The translations under genes and the position numbers were made by a program. Under the pieces are notes generated by a model, which had not been told where the DNA came from, did not search any database, and saw only the letters and a program-made list of their open reading frames with translations. Positions 45,388 through 52,865 of a DNA stretch of 64,000 bases are shown in pieces. The stretch is from CAWBRT01 sp963832785 (GTDB lineage Bacteria; Acidobacteriota; Terriglobia; Terriglobales; Acidobacteriaceae): contig CAWHVF010000005.1 of the NCBI GenBank assembly GCA_963832785.1, positions 2,170,001 through 2,234,000 of the forward strand, written 5' to 3'. How positions within the stretch are numbered: position 1 is the first letter of the stretch; every line of letters starts with the position of its first letter.

Positions 45388-46635
45388 TTACTCCGGAGCG
45401 CAACGGCCGCGTAGAAAGATTAGCTGCTGGCTGGGATCCAGATTAGGCTCGATAGACTGCTTCGCCATGCGTTTAGGACGGACATCTCCGCCGTACGCAT
45501 AGGCGTTGCCTGAGCAGGCCAGCTTCCCATCCAGCGTGAAGAGCGCATAAGTGGTTACGGCTCCGCCGGTGAAGTGTAGCTTGCTGCCAAAGATCCCGGC
45601 GCGGCCTATCTGCGAGCCGCCCGACTCCAGCGCTTTGAGCAGCAAGACGTGCTTCCAGGGCGAATCCGTGGAAAATGAGCCATCGGGATTTGCTCCGATT
45701 GCCCGCGCGAAGTCGTCGGCAGAAAGAGCCGCGGCGATCGCCGAAGGAGCAGTAGGCGTCGTTCCCGGGGCGGTGGTCACGCTTTCGATGAACTTATCCA
45801 GTTTGCCAAGAAACTCGGAAGCCTCGTCTTCCTTGGTTTTGCCCTTTTGCTCGTCAATGTAGTTTTTGACGCAAGACCTCTTTTCCAGCAACTGCAGAAG
45901 ACTGCTCATCAGCGGAGACTTCGAGAAGTCCATTCTTCCGAGCGAAAACGGGCTGAAAAGGTCCGGCAGGAGAACCGGCACGTTCAGCGCCCGCAGTTGT
46001 CTGCCGACGCCGCCCATCAGCGCTTCGTCCCGGACCGTCCCGGTGAGGCCCACGGCAGCTTCGTTGGTGGCAAAGAGCTTGAGAATGCCCTCTATCTCGC
46101 TTCCGACGCCGGCAGGGGCAAAGGGGAATATCCCCATTGTCTTACTCCCCGGCGGGCCACTCTTAAGCCTTTCGCAATAGCTGCTGGCGCGCGCGTCAAG
46201 CTGCCGGATGATAGCCATATTTGCGCGCCAGGCCTGAAAGTTGGCCAACGTCTTGCCTGAGGACGAAAGAACGATCACTCCCGTTTGCCGGCCCGACGGC
46301 AGGTTCGCGCACCCCGTGGTTACAGGCCCGTATGTGCTCTTGTTTTTGCCTAACAAGGGATTCGGGCCGTTTGGCGTCGGCGCCAGCGTGTTCGGCGAGA
46401 ACAAAAATTCCGCGACATCGCAGGCGATAGCCTCGCTGTTGGACTGCAGAGACTTGTAGGTCAGCATCTCGGACTCGATGGCGAAGTTTCCTCCCGGATG
46501 CGACTCTGCCGAGCCACTGGGCGCGCTTGCCGCCGGAGTCGGAGACGCAGCCGGTGGACTGTCCATAACTTTCTTCGCTTGTCCGACGCACTGCAACGAA
46601 ATCAGTAGTGCCACCAGGAGAACCCGGATTTGCAT
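45388..46635 (-). CDS. Secreted protein of unknown function
   Basis: 415 residues with signal peptide (MQIRVLLVALLISLQCVGQA; the Cys in LQCVGQ could be a weak lipobox) and a Ser/Pro/Ala linker (about 25-48). The body has scattered Cys (ACDVAEF, TTGCANLP, SYCERLK, RSCVKNY, LACSGNA, GRCAPE), a segment GVIVLSSSGKTLANFQAWRA and VTTYALFTLDGKLACSGN. I recognise no family. It lies 251 bp downstream of the GYPACC gene on the same strand and may belong to the same locus, but the gap leaves room for its own promoter. Confidence 0.6.
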   Translation of the reverse strand: MQIRVLLVALLISLQCVGQAKKVMDSPPAASPTPAASAPSGSAESHPGGNFAIESEMLTYKSLQSNSEAIACDVAEFLFSPNTLAPTPNGPNPLLGKNKSTYGPVTTGCANLPSGRQTGVIVLSSSGKTLANFQAWRANMAIIRQLDARASSYCERLKSGPPGSKTMGIFPFAPAGVGSEIEGILKLFATNEAAVGLTGTVRDEALMGGVGRQLRALNVPVLLPDLFSPFSLGRMDFSKSPLMSSLLQLLEKRSCVKNYIDEQKGKTKEDEASEFLGKLDKFIESVTTAPGTTPTAPSAIAAALSADDFARAIGANPDGSFSTDSPWKHVLLLKALESGGSQIGRAGIFGSKLHFTGGAVTTYALFTLDGKLACSGNAYAYGGDVRPKRMAKQSIEPNLDPSQQLIFLRGRCAPE

Positions 46636-46886
46636 GCCATCCTCCCGTAACTGCGAATTTCACTCCGGGCCTGAAACATCCGAAAAAAAAGAGAACGGTA
46701 CTCACTTGCTACCAACCCAGCAGAGCCCGCAAGGTTACGTCTGGTTCGAAGAATATTGATTTCGTCCGCGGCGGAATACCAAAATAGCCGCCTCCCCTTA
46801 CTTTCGCTACGCGCGTACCGCGAGACAGTTAAAGCGCTTCGGATGAGGTGCAAATATAGCAGTGAAACCCGCCGGAGACAACCTTT

Positions 46887-47801
46887 CTAAGACAATTTTC
46901 GAAAAGGTCCAGGGATGGGCGTGGCAAAAAGGAACGGGCACCGCTCTTGCCAGTTCTGAGACAATGTCTGGGAGTACGGAAACACCAGGCCGCGCGCTCC
47001 GTCGGCGGGAAAGCTTTTTCCCATCCACCGGACAACGTACCGCTCAGGGGTAGGATCGGTCCGGGTCGCTATCTTAACTATAGGCGTGCGAATCTCCGCA
47101 ATGCCGTGGAGAGCCGACCATTCAACCGGCCAGTCCAGCAATTCCGTCAGGCATTCAACTTCGTCCGCAAAACCTATAGACCTGCCTAGGTCGACAAACT
47201 GCATTCCCAACTGTTCTGATTTCCGGCAATCCAGGCTACAGGGCCAGTGCGCAATTGCCCTTATCCCAATCGAATGCCAGACAGGATTGAGCAGCGGCAA
47301 CCCGGAGGCCACCACCAGGGTCCCCTCGCATTTGGCTGTCTTGGTGTTTCTGGCTATCTGCCAGGTTGGTTCGGTCAGACCTTCGCCCGAAATACGCTTA
47401 TAGAACTCCCGGCAGCACGCGGGGTAGCCCAGCAGGCCGCCCAGCTCATCGCTGTCTTTGCCAACCCAGGCAGACCTGAATTGCTTGACGGCGCGCGCTT
47501 TGGCAATCAAGACATGCGCCAGGATCTGCTTCGGAGCCGCGCCGGTACTGGTTCGCCTCTCCTCGACGCGCAACGGAACCGCCTGCAGTCCGCATCGCTC
47601 AGCCTTGGCTGAAAGCTCGGGATAGGCGTCGGCGGCAATCAAGCACAACGCGCAGTGGCGCAACCCGCTGCCGACAGAACGCCACTCGATCTCCGACCAC
47701 GCCGCCCTCAGCTTGCCCAGCATGGGCTCGCGCGCATTCCTGGCCTGCTCGCTGACCCATAGAAAACGGACGAATTCCGGCAGGCAAAATGGTGGCGGCA
47801 T
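46887..47801 (-). CDS. Cys-rich partner protein (GYPACC/HWPCSLDC), coupled to radical SAM
   Basis: 304 residues from MPPPFCLPEFVRFLWVSEQA. This ATG overlaps the radical SAM stop as TGATG, so translation is coupled; the frame is open 29 codons further upstream. Cys/His motifs look metal-binding: HCALC (49-53), LLGYPACCREFYKRI (Cys129/Cys130) and HWPCSLDCRKSEQLG (His185, Cys188, Cys192). GYPxCC paired with PCxxxC recalls DUF483-like proteins from memory, which have no assigned function. There is no signal peptide, so it is cytosolic. I infer a helper in maturation or binding of the repeat peptide encoded divergently; the biochemical role is unknown. Confidence 0.7.
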   Translation of the reverse strand: MPPPFCLPEFVRFLWVSEQARNAREPMLGKLRAAWSEIEWRSVGSGLRHCALCLIAADAYPELSAKAERCGLQAVPLRVEERRTSTGAAPKQILAHVLIAKARAVKQFRSAWVGKDSDELGGLLGYPACCREFYKRISGEGLTEPTWQIARNTKTAKCEGTLVVASGLPLLNPVWHSIGIRAIAHWPCSLDCRKSEQLGMQFVDLGRSIGFADEVECLTELLDWPVEWSALHGIAEIRTPIVKIATRTDPTPERYVVRWMGKSFPADGARGLVFPYSQTLSQNWQERCPFLFATPIPGPFRKLS

Positions 47802-48985
47802 CAGGAAACCGGCAATTCCGGCGGCGGCGGCGCGGGCGTAAGTTCCGCCAGGAGGTCTTCCAGATTCGGGTTCAGACCGCTCATCCATGCATCGACCATC
47901 TTTTCTTCCAGTCTTTCGCGGGTGGGGTTCCGAGAAAGCGGAGTTGCGCCCACGGCGACTGCTTTTTGTTCAAAGAACTCGAAAAGACCTCTCCAAACAT
48001 CGCAATATTCGCTGCGATTCCGCCAATCGCCATCGATGGCCGTGCCTGGGCATTGTCCTTTACACATCAGGAAGAACCTGCATCCGCCACATCCGCCACA
48101 TTGCTGGTCCGTATAGTACAAGGCGAGATACCGTTCCGCGCTCGGGCAATCTCCCCGCATGAACCGGATCCCTTCCTTGTGCGTCCGGCAGCAATTGCTT
48201 CCGTTTGCCTGGCCATCGACGACTCTAAAGGGACGCGAAAAATAGGGATCGCAACCCCTCCATATGCAGGTCACGCCGGCCTCTTTTCCGGCCAGCAGGC
48301 TGCGAATATCCTCGAAGACGTCAAACCGCAAGTGCTCCAGAGTCGACTCCAGCTCCACGAAGTTCAGAAACGCCTGCGCGTACTCAGCCGCGGAGAGTGC
48401 ATACCGTTGCCGAATGCCGGCATCTTCACATTCCAGAACATGCAGGCGGACGGATTTGACGCCGAGCCGCTCCAGGCTGCGGAACCACTCGTTCATGATG
48501 GGCAACTTGTCCGCTTCGGCGTTGAGCCGGTGCAAGGTAACGATGAGCCCGGGAATGATGCCGTTTGCGCAAAGCATCTCTATGGCTCTGGCGGTGCGAG
48601 CGGTAGCCGCCCTGGTGTTCTCGATCGAACCTGCCCATCGCAGGTCATTCATCTCGCCCGGCCCGTCCACAGAGACGCCAACCCCGACGCCGTACTGCTT
48701 GAACATGGCGATGTGCGATTCGCGCAGCAGGGCGCCATTTGTCTGCAATGAGCTCTCGCCAAATCGCTTGAAGCCCCAGGACCAAAGCTCTTCTAGATCG
48801 CGCTCCGGAAGCAAAAGGCCCTCGCCGCCGGAGAGGTTGAAGGAGACGCCCTCTCGTTCGATGGCGGCCTGCATGGCCGCGAGATCGTACGATTGCCGCA
48901 CGCCTTCAATTTGGCGAAGGGGGCCCTGGTAGCAATACCTGCAGGTAAGATTGCAAGTCGCTCCCAGCGGCTGAAGTTCAACCAT
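47801..48985 (-). CDS. Radical SAM/SPASM-like peptide maturase
   Basis: 394 residues from MVELQPLGATCNLTCRYCYQ, chosen because GAGGAA precedes this ATG. The [4Fe-4S] SAM motif is Cys11-x3-Cys15-x2-Cys18, with NLSGGEGLLLPE as the GGE motif and SSLQTNGALL and VGVSVDGPGEMND as TIM-barrel blocks. The C-terminal half has SPASM/twitch-like Cys: GVTCIWRGC, SNCCRTHK, then Cys296, 299, 302, 308, 312 and 328 in a CGGCGGC...CKGQCPGTA...SEYC pattern. This architecture is shared by peptide maturases that crosslink or epimerise RiPP precursors and by anaerobic sulfatase maturases. No sulfatase is near; a repeat peptide is encoded divergently 168 bp away. Confidence 0.88.
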   Translation of the reverse strand: MVELQPLGATCNLTCRYCYQGPLRQIEGVRQSYDLAAMQAAIEREGVSFNLSGGEGLLLPERDLEELWSWGFKRFGESSLQTNGALLRESHIAMFKQYGVGVGVSVDGPGEMNDLRWAGSIENTRAATARTARAIEMLCANGIIPGLIVTLHRLNAEADKLPIMNEWFRSLERLGVKSVRLHVLECEDAGIRQRYALSAAEYAQAFLNFVELESTLEHLRFDVFEDIRSLLAGKEAGVTCIWRGCDPYFSRPFRVVDGQANGSNCCRTHKEGIRFMRGDCPSAERYLALYYTDQQCGGCGGCRFFLMCKGQCPGTAIDGDWRNRSEYCDVWRGLFEFFEQKAVAVGATPLSRNPTRERLEEKMVDAWMSGLNPNLEDLLAELTPAPPPPELPVS

Positions 48986-49068
48986 GGGTCTCAATTCCTC
49001 ACAGCAACTACCCTGGCTTCCCGGGTTATTAGTATTGCAGCATACGCTGCGGCGGCCCATCGGTAAAA

Positions 49069-49085
49069 CATCTCAAATTGAGATG
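49069..49085. promoter_or_regulatory. Palindromic operator candidate in divergent promoter
   Basis: CATCTCAAATTGAGATG is a perfect 8+1+8 palindrome located 10 bp upstream of the -35 box of the repeat-peptide promoter and between the divergent genes. A shared regulator could act on both. No regulator gene is adjacent. Confidence 0.5.
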
Positions 49086-49095
49086 CAGAGATGCG

Positions 49096-49124
49096 TTGAC
49101 ATCCGGCAACGTCGGTATTATAGT
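49096..49124 (+). promoter_or_regulatory. Sigma-70-type promoter of repeat-peptide gene
   Basis: TTGACA (49096-49101), a 17-nt spacer and TATAGT (49119-49124), with the ATG at 49153 preceded by GAGGTG. An inverted CCGGCA/TGCCGG pair (49103-49108, 49124-49129) brackets the -10 region. This is the nearest-consensus promoter I noticed in the window. Confidence 0.75.
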
Positions 49125-49152
49125 GCCGGTCATTCAGCACTGAGGTGCCTCT

Positions 49153-49782
49153 ATGATTTTGTGGCTAATTTGTGGACTTGTAATTTGCGTTGCGGCACCC
49201 CTCCTGTTCGTTGGCATTCGCCAACTTCTCAAACGCAGGGCGTCCCGCCGGCAACAGCTTCTTAACCCGCAAGGCGGTCGCGTACTGTGGGACATAGCTG
49301 AGGGCGGTCGTGGCCTCGATGTCAAGGACGGGGCGGTTTACCTTGACCGTCGCCGCTTTGCAGCGAGGATAGCTGGTGGCGCTCTGGCCATGCTCGGCAT
49401 TGCCGCCGCCAGGAAAGTCCTTCGGTCCGAAGCCGAGATGTCTTTAGCGAAGTTGGGTGGCGGCCCTCCCGCTGACCAGTGGGGCGATAGCGGCAGTGGC
49501 AGCAAGCGCAACGCGACGGCCCGAGGCTTGGGTGCGGAACATCCGCATGACACGTGGGGCGATAGCGGCAGTGGCAGCAAGCGCAGCGCGACAGCCAGAG
49601 GCTTGGGTGCGGAGCATCCAAACGACCAGTGGGGCGATAGCAGTAGTGGCGGCAATAAGCGCAACGCGACGGCCCGAGGCTTGGGCGCGGAGCATCCAAA
49701 CGACCAGTGGGGCGACAGCGGTAAGCACACCGGGCTGGTCGGCTTTAGAGCAGAGCCTCCACACAGCGATAGCAGCAGCTAG
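49153..49782 (+). CDS. Membrane-anchored WGDS tandem-repeat protein, candidate RiPP precursor
   Basis: 209 residues. Residues 1-22 are a transmembrane/signal segment (MILWLICGLVICVAAPLLFV), 23-33 basic, about 41-68 a soluble stretch, 70-88 a second hydrophobic segment (ARIAGGALAMLGIAAA). From 108 on there are three near-identical units of 25, 25 and 26 residues and a truncated fourth: each starts DQ/T-WGDS (Trp110, 135, 160, 186), continues with a Gly/Ser run, then KRNATARGLGAEHP. The end is Ser-rich (PPHSDSSS). The repeated W-G-D-S core is compatible with radical-SAM cyclophane-type (aromatic-x-Asp) crosslinking. The divergent radical SAM gene and the downstream CHAT protease gene suggest a ribosomally made, modified peptide. 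No family recognised. Confidence 0.8.
   Translation: MILWLICGLVICVAAPLLFVGIRQLLKRRASRRQQLLNPQGGRVLWDIAEGGRGLDVKDGAVYLDRRRFAARIAGGALAMLGIAAARKVLRSEAEMSLAKLGGGPPADQWGDSGSGSKRNATARGLGAEHPHDTWGDSGSGSKRSATARGLGAEHPNDQWGDSSSGGNKRNATARGLGAEHPNDQWGDSGKHTGLVGFRAEPPHSDSSS
49474..49722 (+). repeat. 75-78-bp in-frame tandem repeats encoding WGDS units
   Basis: Units at 49474-49548, 49549-49623 and 49624-49701, then a partial copy to about 49722. DNA copies share long identical stretches such as CAGTGGGGCGATAGC and GCGCGACGGCC, including synonymous sites. This points to recent duplication or conversion, not ancient repeats. Confidence 0.85.
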
Positions 49783-49797
49783 GTCCTAAATTTTTCG

Positions 49798-49823
49798 AGC
49801 GCGGCGAGGCTACTCGCCGCGCT
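49798..49823. terminator. Strong hairpin between repeat peptide and CHAT gene
   Basis: AGCGCGGCGAG (49798-49808), loop GCTA, CTCGCCGCGCT (49813-49823): an 11-bp perfect stem in the 53-bp gap. No T-tract follows, so it may be a partial terminator or an mRNA stabiliser that keeps precursor levels above those of the downstream protease. Confidence 0.55.
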
Positions 49824-49835
49824 GTATCATTTGCA

Positions 49836-52800
49836 ATGTCGTCATGCTCACCTCTACTCTCCGCTAAAAGAACTTCCCTGCTCTCCTGGTTGTTCGTTTT
49901 TGCCATTGCCTTGCTATTGGTGAGCCCTGCTCGGGCTGAAGCCCAAACTGCACCCGCGCAACCCTCCTCCGCCATTGTTCCCGCGGGTAAAGGATGGTTA
50001 AAACTCGAAAGCGGAAAACCGCTTGAGCGCGATTTCCGCGGCGGCGATTTGCACATCTACCGCGTGGCAATGCAACGCGGCGAGTATTGGCACATCGTGG
50101 TAGACCAGCGCGGCATCGACCTGGTGGTGACGCTGCATGATCCGCACGGGGTCCAGATCAGATGGGCCGACAGCTCGAACGGCGCCTTCGGACCAGAGCC
50201 GATCTCCGTCATCGCCGAGAGCACGGGCGAGTACCGGGTAAAGGTCAGCTCGCTTGAACCAAAGGCCCCCAAGGGCCGGTACGAAATCCTCGCCACCAGG
50301 CATACGGCTCCAAACGCGGAAGATAAGCAGCGGATTGCCGCCGAAACCGCGCTCTTTGAGGGGCTGCTTCTCAGAAACACGGATACGCTGGCAGCCCGGG
50401 AATTGGCCCTGCGGAAGTTCGAAGAGGCGCTATCAGGTTGGCAGGCCCTGGGCGACCTTTATCAGCAAGCCTGGACGCTTACCACCATGGGCAGATTCTG
50501 CGACCGCCTGGGCCAGAAGCGAAAGGCGCTGCAGTATTACCAGCAAAGCATTCCCATCCACCGGCTGGCCGGCGACCAGCATGGAGAAGCCCAGGCACTG
50601 AACAATATCGCCATCGTCTATGACGACCTGGGAGAAAAACAGAAGGCATTGGAGGACTACGGGAAAGCGCTGGAGATCGAAAGGGCGGTTCACGACCGCA
50701 TGCTGGAAGCCAGTACGCTGGCCAACATTGGACTGGTTTACAGCAGTTTAGCGCTACCGCAGAAGGCGCTTGAGTACCTCCTGCAGTCTCTTCCCATCAG
50801 CCGGGAGATGGGCGACCGCGAAGCCGAATCGTACACGCTGAAAAACCTGGGCGCCCTCTATTTCAATTTGCACGATACCGCCACCGCGCTGCGTTATTAC
50901 CGCGATGCGGTCCCGGTCGCCAAAGCCACTCACGATGGCGCGGTCGAAGCTCTGGTTCAGCGTGGCATCGGCTTAGCCTACTACAGCCTGGGAAAGAAGC
51001 AACTGGCCCTGCAGTACCTTGGCCGCGCGCTCTCCATCCAACGGACTGTCGGCGACCGTAACCGAGAAGCCCTTACGCTGAAATATCTGGGCAACGTATA
51101 CAACGACCTGGGAGAACACCAGAAGGCGCTCGACTGCTACTACAACGCGTTGCAGCTCGCGACCTCGGTCGGCAACATCGATTATTCAGCCCAGGTCCTC
51201 AATGACCTGATGCTGTACTGGAAAGCGCGCAACGAACCCAGGCTGGCGGTTATTTTCGGCAAGAAAGCGGTTAACCAGTATCAGCAGCTTCGCACCAAGC
51301 TCAAGGGGCTGGATCGCGAAATTCAGCAGAGCTTCGCCCAGTCGAAAGAAGCCACCTATCGCGAACTGGCCGATTTGCTGGTCTCGCAGGGAAGACTGTT
51401 TGAAGCGCAACAGGTGCTTGACCTGCTGAAGGAAGAGGAGTTCAAGGAGTTCACCCGCGGAGACAAGAGCGGCGGTGCGGAAGGCGCGGTGGCCATGACT
51501 CCGGCCGAGACTACGGTAGAGGAGCGGTACAACCAAGTCGCTGGCACGGTTACGACGCTGTGGGCGGAATGGGACGCGTTGAACAAAAAGAAACAACGCA
51601 CCCCGGAAGATGGACCTCGGCTCAAGGAACTCACCAAGCAGCTTGATAAAGCTCGGGAATCTTTCCTGGCCTTCGTCGATCAGGAGCTCTACGAGCAGCT
51701 CGGGGGCAGGAACAACGCCAAGGCCGACAGTGACGTCCGCGAACTGAAGCAGAAAGAGAGCCTTCTGCAAAGAGTGCTGCGCCAGGTTGAGCCGGGCACG
51801 GCGGCTTTGTATACGGTGGCGGCGCCGGAGCGGCTGATCATCATTCTGGTGCTGCCAAACGCCAGCATCCCGCACGAGTATCCGATCAAGGCCGATGCGT
51901 TACGCGTCAAGGTCAACACGCTCTGGGGCGCACTCCGCAATAACAGCCCCAACGCATTACCGGCGGCGCAAGAGTTATACAAGATCATCCTCGGCCCGGT
52001 AGAAAAAGACCTGGAGACCGCGCACGCCAAGACGTTGATGTGGTCGCTGGACGGGGTGCTGCGCTACATTCCGATCGCGGCCTTGCACGACGGCCATCAG
52101 TACGTGGTGGAGAAGTACCGCAACGAAGTTTTCACCTTGTCGAGCATCGACATGCTAAAGGATGTTCCCCGGGTGGACTCCTGGCAGGTGCTGGCAGCGG
52201 GTGTTTCCAAGTCCTACGGTGACTCTCAGGAGCTGCCCACGGTGCCCAGCGAGTTGCAGAGTATCGTGCGCGCCAAAGCCGGTTCGCAAGTCGGCTTGCT
52301 GGAAGGGCAAGAGCTGCTGGATGAGGACTTCACCGAAGACACATTTACCGACGCGCTGGCAACCAAGAAATTTCCCCTGGTGCACATTGCCAGCCATTTT
52401 CATTTCCAGAACGTATATGATCTGTCCTACTTGTTGATGGGCGGTAAGAACAAGGAAGGCGAGCATGTGACGCTGGCCCACATCGAGTCGTCTTCCGCAT
52501 TTGACTTTGTCGGCACCGAACTGCTGACCCTTTCGGCCTGCGAAACCGCCTTGAGCGGGGAGCGCAACGGCCGGGAAATCGATGGCCTGGGTGAAATCGT
52601 GCAGCGCCGGGGAGCGAAGGCCGTTATTGCCAGCCTGTGGAGCGTGAACGACCGCAGCACGGGCGCGTTGATGCGCAAGTTCTACGAAACCTGGACGGCG
52701 AATCCTGGAATGCCGAAAGCGGAGGCGCTGCGCCAGGCGCAGGTGGCGCTGCTGCATGGAGATGTGAAGCCCGAAGCGGCGCCTGCCGGCGCAGCCGCGG

Positions 52801-52865
52801 TATCGGATTCATTTGCCCACCCGTACTACTGGGCGCCCTTCATTTTGATTGGCAACTGGAGATAG
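49836..52865 (+). CDS. Exported PPC-like/TPR/CHAT caspase-like protease
   Basis: 1009 residues. Signal peptide (LLSWLFVFAIALLLVSPARA), a beta-rich N-terminal domain (about 50-155) like bacterial pre-peptidase C-terminal domains (LERDFRGGDLHIYRVAMQRG), about eight TPRs (about 190-500; e.g. ALNNIAIVYDDLGEKQKALE), a helical linker, then a C-terminal CHAT domain (about 690-1009). Catalytic dyad: His854 in VHIASHFHF and Cys902 in LTLSACETALSG. CHAT peptidases are clan CD (separase/caspase-like), often cleaving after a basic or acidic residue. Being exported and 53 bp after the repeat peptide gene, it could cut the repeated KR sites; that is inference. Its 3' end overlaps the convergent uxaE-like gene by 40 bp. 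Confidence 0.9.
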   Translation: MSSCSPLLSAKRTSLLSWLFVFAIALLLVSPARAEAQTAPAQPSSAIVPAGKGWLKLESGKPLERDFRGGDLHIYRVAMQRGEYWHIVVDQRGIDLVVTLHDPHGVQIRWADSSNGAFGPEPISVIAESTGEYRVKVSSLEPKAPKGRYEILATRHTAPNAEDKQRIAAETALFEGLLLRNTDTLAARELALRKFEEALSGWQALGDLYQQAWTLTTMGRFCDRLGQKRKALQYYQQSIPIHRLAGDQHGEAQALNNIAIVYDDLGEKQKALEDYGKALEIERAVHDRMLEASTLANIGLVYSSLALPQKALEYLLQSLPISREMGDREAESYTLKNLGALYFNLHDTATALRYYRDAVPVAKATHDGAVEALVQRGIGLAYYSLGKKQLALQYLGRALSIQRTVGDRNREALTLKYLGNVYNDLGEHQKALDCYYNALQLATSVGNIDYSAQVLNDLMLYWKARNEPRLAVIFGKKAVNQYQQLRTKLKGLDREIQQSFAQSKEATYRELADLLVSQGRLFEAQQVLDLLKEEEFKEFTRGDKSGGAEGAVAMTPAETTVEERYNQVAGTVTTLWAEWDALNKKKQRTPEDGPRLKELTKQLDKARESFLAFVDQELYEQLGGRNNAKADSDVRELKQKESLLQRVLRQVEPGTAALYTVAAPERLIIILVLPNASIPHEYPIKADALRVKVNTLWGALRNNSPNALPAAQELYKIILGPVEKDLETAHAKTLMWSLDGVLRYIPIAALHDGHQYVVEKYRNEVFTLSSIDMLKDVPRVDSWQVLAAGVSKSYGDSQELPTVPSELQSIVRAKAGSQVGLLEGQELLDEDFTEDTFTDALATKKFPLVHIASHFHFQNVYDLSYLLMGGKNKEGEHVTLAHIESSSAFDFVGTELLTLSACETALSGERNGREIDGLGEIVQRRGAKAVIASLWSVNDRSTGALMRKFYETWTANPGMPKAEALRQAQVALLHGDVKPEAAPAGAAAVSDSFAHPYYWAPFILIGNWR

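Noticed and set aside
49474..49722. CRISPR-like array impression from regular 75-bp repeats
   Set aside because: Units are contiguous, in frame and without spacers of constant size; no cas genes.
49322..49764. Minus-strand Cys/His/Arg-rich repeat ORFs opposite the WGDS repeat gene
   Set aside because: They mirror the tandem DNA repeat on the other strand. The plus frame has the promoter, ribosome site and coherent hydrophobic and basic segments, so the plus frame is the gene.
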